A DNA stretch of 64,000 nt from Paenibacillus_V sp046244365 (GTDB lineage: Bacteria > Bacillota > Bacilli > Paenibacillales > NBRC-103111), in NCBI RefSeq assembly GCF_046244365.1, contig NZ_CP176395.1:310001-374000 (forward strand), written 5' to 3'. The notes under the pieces are model-generated. The model saw only the letters and a program-made list of their open reading frames with translations, was not told the DNA's origin and did not search any database. Of this stretch, positions 56,505-64,000 are shown one piece after another; position 1 is the stretch's first letter; each line of letters opens with the position of its first letter. Made by a program: the position numbers and the translations under genes.

Positions 56505-57203
56505 GTGGGGAAGTGGATGTTAACGATATTGATTCTGATCGGGTCGGCGCTGCTGACTCATTTTCTTCCGTTCTCCGATTTTTTTCGCAATCTCGATACG
56601 ATGATTCACGAGTCGGGTCATGCTTTGACGACGCTCCTCCTGCAGGGAAGCGTAATGGAAATCGAGCTGTATGTCGATCACAGCGGAGTGACCCGCAGCG
56701 CCGTCTCGCAGCCGTGGGCGATAATCCCGATTGCGCTGTCAGGATATATGATGGCGTCGCTCTTCGCTTGGCTGCTGTTCGTTCTATACGCCAAAGGGAA
56801 GCATAAAGCAGGTCTTATTACTATGGCGGCACTCGCCGCGGTTACGCTGGTGCTGTTCGTACGCAATGAATTCGGCGTTTTATGGCTGCTCGGGTTTCTC
56901 GTGTTTACGGTATTGGTTATCTTATTCGGAGGAAACAACGTCATCGGCAAATGGGTCTTCCTCATCATTGCGTTCTTGACGCTGGAAGAGTCGGTTTTCG
57001 GCCCGTTCTCCCTCGTATATTACGCACTGAACCGTCCCGGAGGAGCTGGAGATGCGACCATTTTGAGCGGCGCGACGCCGTTACCGGCCATTGTATGGGC
57101 AGTCTGGTTCACTTTGTTTGCGCTATGGTGCGCCAAGCAAGCGATAACGGCGTTCCTGGGGGGCAAAAGGAAAAGAGAGCGTCCTGCGCGGTCATTTGGA
57201 TAA
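56505..57203 (+). CDS. M50-type membrane metallopeptidase homologue
   Basis: A 232-residue polytopic membrane protein with about six helices. The zinc motif HESGH (residues 35-39, fitting HExxH) sits next to the first helix, as in the M50B peptidase family. A clear C-terminal LDG-type zinc ligand is not obvious. Function unknown: either intramembrane cleavage or a non-proteolytic relative. The start is GTG with GAGGAGTG upstream. It is flanked by terminators and stands alone. Confidence 0.8.
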   Translation: MGKWMLTILILIGSALLTHFLPFSDFFRNLDTMIHESGHALTTLLLQGSVMEIELYVDHSGVTRSAVSQPWAIIPIALSGYMMASLFAWLLFVLYAKGKHKAGLITMAALAAVTLVLFVRNEFGVLWLLGFLVFTVLVILFGGNNVIGKWVFLIIAFLTLEESVFGPFSLVYYALNRPGGAGDATILSGATPLPAIVWAVWFTLFALWCAKQAITAFLGGKRKRERPARSFG

Positions 57204-57268
57204 GTTGAGCGGAACACCAATATTCGGCATGTTCGCAGGGCATTTCGATTTCGGAATACATTACAGTC

Positions 57269-57302
57269 AAAACGCTGGAGGGCAGGTGTCCGGCGTTTTT
57301 TG
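57269..57302 (+). terminator. Terminator of the M50-type gene
   Basis: AAAACGCTGGA and TCCGGCGTTTT, an 11-bp stem, then TTT. Confidence 0.92.
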
Positions 57303-57570
57303 TCGGCTTGAGGAAGAAGCAAAATAGCATATATTTTCGCCAACAACCCTACCTATACGCGATACGCGTAACCTGTTATTTTGAGGGAGTGGCAAGTCTT
57401 TCGGTCTACTGCCTGTGAAATCAAAGTTCTAAGCCATTTCAAATAGGCGGTTCCAACGAACGGCCGTTGTTACGATGCAGCGTTTCTGACGAGACGCCAA
57501 GAAGCGGTTCTGACAAATTGTTGCTTATCATGCTGCGTTTGCTGACGAAAACGCTTGAGGAGATGACCAA
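57303..57570. other. Intergenic region before the sugar isomerase gene
   Basis: No gene. TACGCGATACGCGTA near 57356 and AACGAACGGCCGTTGTT near 57456 are short symmetric sequences that could be operators; nothing more can be said. Confidence 0.4.
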
Positions 57571-58329
57571 ATGAGTAAAATTCCGGTTGGACTTCAGTTG
57601 TACACGCTTCGCGAGGAGACGAAACAGGATTTTATCGGCACGTTGAAGAAGGTTGCTGCGCTCGGCTATCAAGCGGTTGAATTTGCCGGTTACGGCGGCA
57701 TCGAGGCGAAAGAAATGCGCAGCGTGCTGGATGGCCTGGGGTTGCGGGCGATTTCCAGTCATGTAGGCATCGACGCATTGAGCGGCCAGCTGCAGGAGCA
57801 AATCGCGTACAGCCAAGAGATCGGCGCCTCCTATATCGTTTGCCCATGGCTGCCGGCGGAAAAGTTAGTGGATACGCAAGGGTTCGACGCCTACTGCGCC
57901 ACATTCCGTACGGTCGGCCAGGCTTGCAAGGCGGCCGGTCTCACGTTCGCCTACCACAACCACGCATTCGAATTCGAGCAGGTGGGCGGTCAATATTTGC
58001 TCGACAAGCTGTACGCGTCGGTCGGCAGCGATCTGATGCAAGCGGAGCTCGATTTGTACTGGGTGCAAAAAGGCGGCTTGAACCCGCTTGACTATTTGCT
58101 TTCCTTGAAGGGCCGCGTTCCGCTTGTTCACGTGAAAGACATGACGGGCGACGAAAGCGGCACATTCGCCGAAGTCGGACACGGCATCATCGATTTTGCT
58201 TCCATCTTCAACGCTGCGGAAGAAGCGGGCATTCAGGCTTACATCGTCGAGCAGGATCAATGTCAGCGTCCGCCGCTGGAAAGCGTGGAAATGAGCATCA
58301 CCTACTTAAAATCGATCGGCATTGCGTAA
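57571..58329 (+). CDS. Sugar phosphate isomerase/epimerase family protein
   Basis: A TIM-barrel protein of the xylose-isomerase-like (AP endonuclease 2) superfamily, 252 residues. Likely metal ligands are in FAYHNHAFEFE, QAELDLYWV, VHVKDM and the C-terminal YIVEQDQC. Such proteins act on sugars or inositols; the substrate cannot be told. GAGGAGATG lies upstream of the ATG. No operon partner is seen. Confidence 0.85.
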   Translation: MSKIPVGLQLYTLREETKQDFIGTLKKVAALGYQAVEFAGYGGIEAKEMRSVLDGLGLRAISSHVGIDALSGQLQEQIAYSQEIGASYIVCPWLPAEKLVDTQGFDAYCATFRTVGQACKAAGLTFAYHNHAFEFEQVGGQYLLDKLYASVGSDLMQAELDLYWVQKGGLNPLDYLLSLKGRVPLVHVKDMTGDESGTFAEVGHGIIDFASIFNAAEEAGIQAYIVEQDQCQRPPLESVEMSITYLKSIGIA

Positions 58330-58453
58330 CGATCCACATGGAAGACCTTTACCGTCCTTGCGGCGGTGAGGGTCTTTTTCGTTGGGACTCGGCTCTCGAA
58401 TAGGAATCGGAATACGGTGATTCAAAGGCGCGTCATCTTGTGAAGATCACAAA

Positions 58454-58482
58454 GAAAAACAGCCTTCCTAGGCAGGAAGGCC
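58454..58482 (-). terminator. Terminator of the CDF transporter gene
   Basis: On the minus strand GCCTTCCT-GCCT-AGGAAGGC followed by TGTTTTTCTTT. Confidence 0.88.
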
Positions 58483-58498
58483 ATTATGTAGCGCCGTA

Positions 58499-59488
58499 TT
58501 AGCGGCTGCCGACCGGGATCCAGTTTTTGACCCCGTTGTCTTCGATGATGCCGAGCGTGACATCGGTTATGTCGGGATCCTGAAGCAGCTTATCGCGTAC
58601 TTTGAACTTGATATCGTCAGCGTCTGCAAGCGTTAAACCCGGCTTGAGCTCGATCATGCCCTCGACATGATAGTACCGGCCCTCCTGCAGGACGCGCAGC
58701 TGGTAAATGTCCGTCACGCTGCCGTCGGAGAAAATGATTTTGGCGACTCTCTCTTCGATCTCTTGCGGAGCGGCAACGCCGATCAGTCCGACCATATTGT
58801 CGTAGCCGACTCGGAACGCAACGACGATCATAAGAAGACCGATGGCGATCGTAACGATGCCGTCCAATGCGGCAAAATCAACAAGGCTGGTGACGACGAC
58901 CGCAACGAGAGCCAGCAAGGCGCCCGTAGTCGCGACCAAATCTTCATAAAACACAAGCCGGGTAGGCGGCGCTGCGCGTTTGACATTGCGGAAGGCGGAA
59001 CGGGCGACCGCGAATCCTTTGGCATCCGAACGCGTTTCGTGGACGATTTCCTTCATGGCTTTGTAGAGAACGAATCCGTCTACGGCGATGGAAAGCACCA
59101 GAACGATAAAATTGAGCCAGAAACCGGATGTATGCACGACCGGGTGGCTGAGCAGATGAAAGCCTTCGCGTATCGTTTCGTAGGCCATAATCGTCACGAC
59201 GATCACCGCGATCATGCAAAAGATATTGATGACGCGGCCGAAGCCTGTCGGGAATCTGCGCGTCGGTTTTTTCTCCGCCAGCACGCTTCCCGCGAATACG
59301 AAGCCTTGATTGACTGCATCGGCTATGGAATGCATCGTTGACGCGAACATGGCGCCGTTGCCGGTGATGCCCGCTGCAATGCCTTTCACGATGGCGATGA
59401 ACGTGTTTCCGATCGCTGCCGAAGCAGACGACATATTGCCTTTCTTGATTAGATTCCATAAAGATGTTTGCTCGGGCTCGGGGTCCAC
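58499..59488 (-). CDS. Cation diffusion facilitator family transporter
   Basis: A proton-coupled exporter of divalent metals such as Zn, Co, Mn or Fe. It has 329 residues from a GTG start with GGGAGGA 8 bases upstream; the longer frame above it has no comparable site. About five or six helices are followed by a cytoplasmic C-terminal domain (IYQLRVLQEGRYYHVEGMIE). Metal-site candidates lie in STMHSIADAVNQ, and in the later EDLVATTGALLALV. The Asp/His pairs differ from the typical HxxxD-DxxxD zinc set, so the metal is uncertain. Confidence 0.9.
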   Translation of the reverse strand: MDPEPEQTSLWNLIKKGNMSSASAAIGNTFIAIVKGIAAGITGNGAMFASTMHSIADAVNQGFVFAGSVLAEKKPTRRFPTGFGRVINIFCMIAVIVVTIMAYETIREGFHLLSHPVVHTSGFWLNFIVLVLSIAVDGFVLYKAMKEIVHETRSDAKGFAVARSAFRNVKRAAPPTRLVFYEDLVATTGALLALVAVVVTSLVDFAALDGIVTIAIGLLMIVVAFRVGYDNMVGLIGVAAPQEIEERVAKIIFSDGSVTDIYQLRVLQEGRYYHVEGMIELKPGLTLADADDIKFKVRDKLLQDPDITDVTLGIIEDNGVKNWIPVGSR

Positions 59489-59812
59489 TTGGTCGATCCT
59501 CCCAGGGAATGGTTTATGATACATTAGTATATACGAAATTGGAAATTCCTTGTACGATATTTTGGTTTCATAATCCGTTTCCTTTATTTTGATACGCTTC
59601 CTCCTGTACAAGCTTCGTTGTAATCGTAAACAAGCTGTGGTACAATGTTTGTATTGTCTGTTTTATTGGAAAACTATGCCCTGTTTGCGAGTTTGTGCAA
59701 GCGGATAACGGATTTGTGCCTACCGCTAATGGGACGGGCCATTTCGGCCGATCGGCCATTGCGTTTATGACGATATGACAACGTAAGGTGAATTGCTGAG
59801 GGGGATTAGTCG

Positions 59813-60049
59813 ATGGCTTTGGTATGTAAGATTTTACTCGTGATCGTTTCGCTCGGATTGATTGCCATTGTTCTGCTGCAAAAAGGGAAAAGCGCCGGAC
59901 TTTCCGGAGCGATCTCAGGCGGTGCCGAGCACTTGTTCGGCAAGCAAAAGGCGCGCGGACTTGAACTGCTGCTATCGCGCTTGACGATGGTGCTGGCTGG
60001 GTTGTTCATTATTTTGTCGCTGCTTGTAGCGTACTTCGTAAAAGAATGA
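59813..60049 (+). CDS. secG: Preprotein translocase subunit SecG
   Basis: Small subunit of the SecYEG channel. It has 78 residues with two helices (about 4-20 and 55-75) joined by a loop with LSGAISGGAEHLFGKQKARG, which is typical. GAGGGGGATT precedes the ATG. It is followed by a terminator, and the secG-rnr-smpB-ssrA order matches B. subtilis. Confidence 0.95.
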   Translation: MALVCKILLVIVSLGLIAIVLLQKGKSAGLSGAISGGAEHLFGKQKARGLELLLSRLTMVLAGLFIILSLLVAYFVKE

Positions 60050-60064
60050 TACAGAGAACATGTA

Positions 60065-60098
60065 AACGGCAGGGGCGGGTCTCCTGCTGTTTTTTTGT
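60065..60098 (+). terminator. Terminator of secG
   Basis: AACGGCAGG and CCTGCTGTT, a 9-bp stem with one G-U, followed by a long T run. Confidence 0.9.
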
Positions 60099-60132
60099 TG
60101 GTGAAACGTCGCGGTTTGGCACATCATTCCGT

Positions 60133-60159
60133 TTGACAGACAGCTTCCTGGCGTATACT
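60133..60159 (+). promoter_or_regulatory. Probable promoter of rnr
   Basis: TTGACA at 60133-60138 and TATACT at 60154-60159. The spacer is 15 bases, shorter than ideal. Confidence 0.55.
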
Positions 60160-60181
60160 AGAGGTAGAGGGTGATGAGAAT

Positions 60182-62800
60182 ATGGTAACGGAGCAGGAAT
60201 TGCTCGATTTTATGAAAGAAAAAGCGTATAAGCCGATGACGTATCACGAGCTGGAGAATCATTTTCACATTGAGGATGCGGACGATTTCAAAAGCTTTCT
60301 GAAGCTTCTGAATCAGCTCGAAGAGAGCGGTCAAATATTACGCACGAGAAGCGAACGATACGGCATTCCGGAGCGGATGAATTTGCTGCGCGGGCGGCTT
60401 CAGGCGCATGCCAAAGGGTTTGGATTCCTTATTCCGGAGGATAAAAGCCATCCTGACGTGTATATTCACGCGAACGATATGGGCGGCGCGATGAACGGCG
60501 ATACCGTGCTCGTACGTCTGTCCAAAGGCGGACAAGGCGGCAAGCTCGAAGGAGAAGTCGTACGCGTCGTTACGCGGGCGAATACGCAGGTAGTCGGTAC
60601 ATACGAAGATTATGAAACATACGGCTTTGTCATACCCGACGATAAAAGGCTTTCCCGCGACTTGTTCGTCCCTAAGCAAGCGTCGATGGGCGCAGTGAGC
60701 GGCCAGAAGGTTGTGGCGCATATTGTCAGCTACCCGGAAGGGCGTGCCGCGGCGGAAGGCGAAATCATTGAAATTTTAGGGCATAAAGACGATCCGGGCG
60801 TCGACATTATCGCCATTATCCGGAAATTCATGCTGCCGGAGGCGTTCCAAGAGGAAGTCGTGCATGAAGCGGATGCCGTGCCGGACAGCATAAGCGAGGA
60901 AGAATTGAAGGGACGGCGGGACTTGCGCGGCAAACGTATCGTCACGATCGACGGCGAAGATGCCAAAGACTTGGACGACGCGGTCAATGTAGAGAAGCTG
61001 CCGAACGGCAATTACCTGCTTGGCGTTCATATCGCCGATGTCAGCTATTACGTACGCGAAAATTCGGCGCTCGACCGGGAGGCGTATAACCGGGGCTGCA
61101 GCGTTTACTTGGTTGACCGGGTAATCCCGATGCTGCCGCACAGACTATCGAACGGGATCTGCAGTTTGAATCCGCAGGTGGACCGGCTGACGATGTCGTG
61201 CGAAATGGAAATCGACGCGGATGCGAACGTGGTACGCCACGATATTTTTACGAGCGTTATTAACACGACGGAACGGATGACGTACACGAATGTCCGCAAA
61301 CTTTTGACCGGCGAAGCGGAAGAGGAATTGCTCGAGCGTTACGCGGGACTGGTCGACGATTTCCGGCTGATGGAGAAGCTGGCGATGAAGCTGCGTTCCA
61401 AGCGGATGCAGCGCGGCGCAATCGATTTCGACTTCCAGGAATCCAAAATTATCGTGGACGAGAACAGCAAGCCGACGGACATTGTGAAACGCGAGCGCTC
61501 GATCGCCGAGATGATCATCGAAGAGTTCATGCTGAAAGCGAACGAGACCGTAGCGGAGCATTTCTACTGGCTGAAGGTGCCGTTCTTATATCGGATCCAT
61601 GAAGACCCGGACGCCGAAAAGCTGATGAATTTCATGACGTTCATCGCCAATTTCGGCTATGTCGTACGCGGCAAAGGCAACACGGTTCACCCGCGCGCGC
61701 TGCAAACGCTGCTTGAGGAGATCAAGGGGACGAAGGAAGAGACGGTCATCAGCACCGTGCTGCTCCGTTCCATGAAGCAAGCGCGGTACGAAGCGGAGAG
61801 TCTGGGCCATTTCGGCCTTGCCGCGGAGTATTACTCTCACTTTACATCTCCGATCCGGCGTTATCCGGATCTGATCATTCATCGCGTTATCCGCGAGGTG
61901 CTGGAGACCGGGGCGCTTTCGGAAGCGCGTCACGAGAACCTGTCCGCCAAAATGGCCGATATCGCACGGCAATCGTCGGAGCGCGAGCGGGTAGCTGTCG
62001 AAGCCGAGCGTGAAACCGATGCGCTGAAGAAGGCCGAGTTCATGCTCGACAAAATCGGCTTCGAATTCGAAGGCATTATCAGCAGCGTGACCAATTTCGG
62101 CGTGTTCGTCGAGCTGGAGAATACGGTCGAAGGCCTGATCCGTCTGAGCGATATGGCCGACGATTACTACCACTACCACGAAATGCAGCATGCGCTTATC
62201 GGCGAGCGGACGTCGAAGGTATACCGGATCGGCGACGAAGTGAAGGTGCGCGTGACGCGTGTGAACATGGACGAGCATACGATCGATTTCGAGATGGTCG
62301 ACACGAAGCCGCGCGGGCAAAAAATGAACTTCGTCGACCGCCCGAGGGGCGGCGGTGCCGATCGCGGCCCCGGAGACGGCCGCAAGCGCGGCGGACGCCG
62401 CGACGGTAACGGCGGCGGCTACGAGGCCGCCGGAGCAGGCGGCGCGGGCCGCAGAGGGCGCGGCCGCCGCAGCGAAGGCGGCCAAGGCGGCTATGCCGGC
62501 GGCGACCGCGGCAAGCGGCGCGGCGGTGGCGGCGCCGCAGGCGGCACGGGCGCAGCTGGCGGCGGTGACCGCGGCAAGCCGCGCGGCGGAGCCGGCGGGC
62601 AAGGCGGCGCGGGCGCAAGCGGCGGCGGTGGCGGTGGCGGCACGGGCGCAGCGAGCGGCGGTGACCGCAACAGGCCGCGCGGCGGAGCCGGGGGACAAGG
62701 CGGCGCAGGCGCAAGCGGCGGCGGCGGTGGCGGAAGCCGCCGCAAGGGCGGTGTGCGCGGCGGCGCGGTAGGCGGCAGCGGGAAGAAGCGCCGCAAATAA
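60182..62800 (+). CDS. rnr: Ribonuclease R with long Gly/Arg-rich tail
   Basis: A 3'-to-5' exoribonuclease that degrades structured RNA and works with SmpB-tmRNA in ribosome rescue. It has 872 residues. An N-terminal winged-helix segment (1-65), cold-shock domains (about 70-200), the RNB catalytic domain with acidic residues in TIDGEDAKDLDDAV (255-268) and an S1 domain (about 630-705, FEGIISSVTNFGVFVELEN) are in order. From about 712 on, about 160 residues are Gly, Arg, Ala and Lys rich, with an internal duplication. The tail is longer than the basic end of B. subtilis RNase R. Confidence 0.96.
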   Translation: MVTEQELLDFMKEKAYKPMTYHELENHFHIEDADDFKSFLKLLNQLEESGQILRTRSERYGIPERMNLLRGRLQAHAKGFGFLIPEDKSHPDVYIHANDMGGAMNGDTVLVRLSKGGQGGKLEGEVVRVVTRANTQVVGTYEDYETYGFVIPDDKRLSRDLFVPKQASMGAVSGQKVVAHIVSYPEGRAAAEGEIIEILGHKDDPGVDIIAIIRKFMLPEAFQEEVVHEADAVPDSISEEELKGRRDLRGKRIVTIDGEDAKDLDDAVNVEKLPNGNYLLGVHIADVSYYVRENSALDREAYNRGCSVYLVDRVIPMLPHRLSNGICSLNPQVDRLTMSCEMEIDADANVVRHDIFTSVINTTERMTYTNVRKLLTGEAEEELLERYAGLVDDFRLMEKLAMKLRSKRMQRGAIDFDFQESKIIVDENSKPTDIVKRERSIAEMIIEEFMLKANETVAEHFYWLKVPFLYRIHEDPDAEKLMNFMTFIANFGYVVRGKGNTVHPRALQTLLEEIKGTKEETVISTVLLRSMKQARYEAESLGHFGLAAEYYSHFTSPIRRYPDLIIHRVIREVLETGALSEARHENLSAKMADIARQSSERERVAVEAERETDALKKAEFMLDKIGFEFEGIISSVTNFGVFVELENTVEGLIRLSDMADDYYHYHEMQHALIGERTSKVYRIGDEVKVRVTRVNMDEHTIDFEMVDTKPRGQKMNFVDRPRGGGADRGPGDGRKRGGRRDGNGGGYEAAGAGGAGRRGRGRRSEGGQGGYAGGDRGKRRGGGGAAGGTGAAGGGDRGKPRGGAGGQGGAGASGGGGGGGTGAASGGDRNRPRGGAGGQGGAGASGGGGGGSRRKGGVRGGAVGGSGKKRRK
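62550..62740 (+). repeat. Internal repeat in the RNase R tail
   Basis: The segment PRGGAGGQGGAGASGGGGGG is encoded twice, at about 62578-62640 and 62675-62737, in very GC-rich DNA. Repeat expansion or sequencing error is possible here. Confidence 0.8.
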
Positions 62801-62846
62801 GCGGCGCAGCTGTGCTCTGCGGCTGAAGCGGAGCCGCAGAGGGGGC

Positions 62847-62881
62847 CGGCGCTGCTAATGTGCAGCGCCGCTCTTTTTTTG
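62847..62881 (+). terminator. Terminator of rnr
   Basis: CGGCGCTGC-TAATGT-GCAGCGCCG followed by CTCTTTTTTT. Confidence 0.93.
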
Positions 62882-63106
62882 CAGCCTGTTAGTCTCTGGT
62901 CGTTCGCCTGTGTAACACCCGTAGCTACGGCGGTGAGTAGGCTATGCGCAGCATAAGGACAGAAACGGTATAACCGTTTTGTGCCTTGCTTTCTCGCGGT
63001 GTAGTTGATACAATGGCTCTACCTTGGTATCGCTGCAAACGTGAGAGAAATGCGTTGCCGCGCAAGGGATTTTGAACATTTTGGCGAGTATCGGGGAGTG
63101 AGTTAC

Positions 63107-63589
63107 ATGGGTAAACAAAAAAGCGAAAACAAGCTGCTCGCGCAGAACAAAAAAGCATCCCATGATTACTTCATCGAGGAAACCTATGAATGCGGACTTG
63201 TTCTGACCGGCACGGAGATCAAATCCGTTCGCGCCGGGAAGGCGAACATTTCGGACAGCTTCGCGCTAATCCGCAATGGGGAAGCCTTCGTGCATAACAT
63301 GCATGTCAGCCCGTTCGAGCAGGGGAATCGTCACAATCCGGATGATCCGACCCGTACGCGCAAGCTGCTTATGAAGAAGTATGAGATCAGCAAGCTGCTC
63401 GGCGCTTCCAAGCAGCAGGGTTATGCGTTAGTGCCATTAAAGATTTACGTCCGCAACGGTTATGCCAAGCTGCTCCTCGGCCTCGGCAGAGGGAAGAAGC
63501 AGTTTGACAAGCGCGACACCGCAGCTAAGCGGGATGCCGACCGCGACATTCAACGCGCGCTTCGCGAGAGGCAGAAGGTTGCCCGGTAA
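63107..63589 (+). CDS. smpB: SsrA-binding protein SmpB
   Basis: Binds tmRNA and places it in the empty A site of stalled ribosomes. It has 160 residues from the ATG (MGKQKSENKLLAQNKKA) with GGGGAGTG upstream; the frame extends further but without a site. Typical blocks are HDYFIEETYECGLVLTGTEI and KSVRAGKANISDSFALI, and the basic C-terminal tail KRDTAAKRDADRDIQRAL. The tmRNA gene follows. Confidence 0.97.
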   Translation: MGKQKSENKLLAQNKKASHDYFIEETYECGLVLTGTEIKSVRAGKANISDSFALIRNGEAFVHNMHVSPFEQGNRHNPDDPTRTRKLLMKKYEISKLLGASKQQGYALVPLKIYVRNGYAKLLLGLGRGKKQFDKRDTAAKRDADRDIQRALRERQKVAR

Positions 63590-63768
63590 ATGGTTTCAAG
63601 TTGATCCAACGTTCGGGAATGCTTCCATCAAAATGAGCAGCAGGTACCGCACGTTTGTGATATACTAAGTTTGTAAGTTAAGCACTCAGCTCGGTTGCGA
63701 TCGGCGACGAAAAGTTCTTGGTTGTTCTTTTCGCTCGTGCGCGCAGACTCGACACGTGCTCCATAAAC

Positions 63769-64000
63769 GGGGGTGTTTATGGATTCGACGGGGATAGTTC
63801 GAGCATGGGTAGCGGGTAGTGGGGAGCGTCCGCTTCATCAACGCTAAAGCCAATTAAACGGCAAACAACAACAACCAACTCTGGCTCTGGCCGCCTAATA
63901 ACGGTCTCCAGGCTTCTACTCTCCATCGCCCATGTGGCGGGATAGGGGCTCAACTTTAGTGGGATACGCTGCTACATCTCCGCCTGGGGTGTGCTGAAGA
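63769..64000 (+). ncRNA. ssrA: Transfer-messenger RNA (tmRNA), 3' end beyond window
   Basis: Starts at about 63769 with GGGGGTGTTTATGGATTCGA, the tRNA-like 5' end. The tag reading frame runs 63860-63898 from a GGC resume codon: GKQQQPTLALAA, giving the tag A-GKQQQPTLALAA with the typical ALAA end. Only the first 232 bases or so are inside the window; the 3' half with the acceptor end is missing. Confidence 0.95.

Noticed and set aside
61586..62698. Minus-strand open frame rich in Ala and Arg opposite rnr
   Set aside because: It is an antisense shadow of the Gly-rich tail and RNB domain.

Overview
The window reads as one continuous, mostly housekeeping stretch of a Gram-positive, moderately GC-rich Bacillota chromosome. 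The gene order follows Bacillus subtilis closely in several blocks (pab/fol/dus/lysS followed by an rRNA operon; hprK-lgt-ppaX-acyltransferase-his; TPR protein-trxB-rapZ-yvcK-whiA-HPr; cggR-gapA-pgk-tpiA-gpmI-eno; secG-rnr-smpB-ssrA). The GC content, the 16S sequence and the many small foldback repeats suggest Paenibacillaceae (Paenibacillus or Cohnella type). That placement is from memory and was not computed. I see no prophage, insertion sequence, CRISPR array or plasmid gene.

Layout. 1-8.3 kb: p-aminobenzoate and folate genes (pabB partial, pabA, pabC, folP, folB, folK), a small XRE regulator, dusB, greA, lysS. 8.3-14.96 kb: a dispersed structured repeat, tandem rRNA promoters, 16S, then 5S placed directly after 16S and followed by a terminator, tRNA-Ile, tRNA-Ala, a separate promoter, 23S, and eight more tRNAs. 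15-17.7 kb (minus strand): a GMC-type flavin dehydrogenase with its small subunit and a membrane protein. 17.8-21.3 kb: an NlpC/P60 wall hydrolase, a PucR-type regulator and an orphan MsmX/UgpC-type sugar ABC ATPase. 21.5-33.1 kb: hprK, lgt, ppaX, an acyltransferase and the histidine genes hisZ, G, D, B, H, A, F, IE. A 1.1-kb repeat field (48 copies of a 7-bp unit plus palindromes) splits hisZ from hisG, and hisA is of the eukaryotic type. 33.6-41.9 kb: a divergent prs, a TPR protein, trxB, a ROK glucokinase, rapZ, yvcK, whiA and an HPr-like protein. 42-48.9 kb: a secreted stalk-domain protein, a 206-bp foldback, clpP under a CtsR operator, tRNA-Arg, a monofunctional transglycosylase preceded by an unlisted 43-codon gene, a PCYCGC lipoprotein and a chemotaxis receptor. 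49-56.3 kb: the glycolytic set with a clear CggR operator. 56.5-64 kb: an M50-like membrane protease, a sugar isomerase/epimerase, a CDF transporter, secG, rnr, smpB and the 5' part of ssrA (tmRNA).

How the genes connect: the folate genes make p-aminobenzoate and join it to the pterin. Prs supplies PRPP to HisG. HprK, the HPr-like protein, glucokinase, CggR and the glycolytic enzymes form the carbon-control and glycolysis core. RNase R, SmpB and tmRNA form the ribosome-rescue set.

The most notable points are the split rRNA unit with three promoters of identical geometry, each followed by a covarying hairpin; the eukaryotic-type HisA; the repeat field inside the his cluster; a dispersed three-way-junction element present twice; the 206-bp foldback; and the hidden small gene upstream of the transglycosylase.
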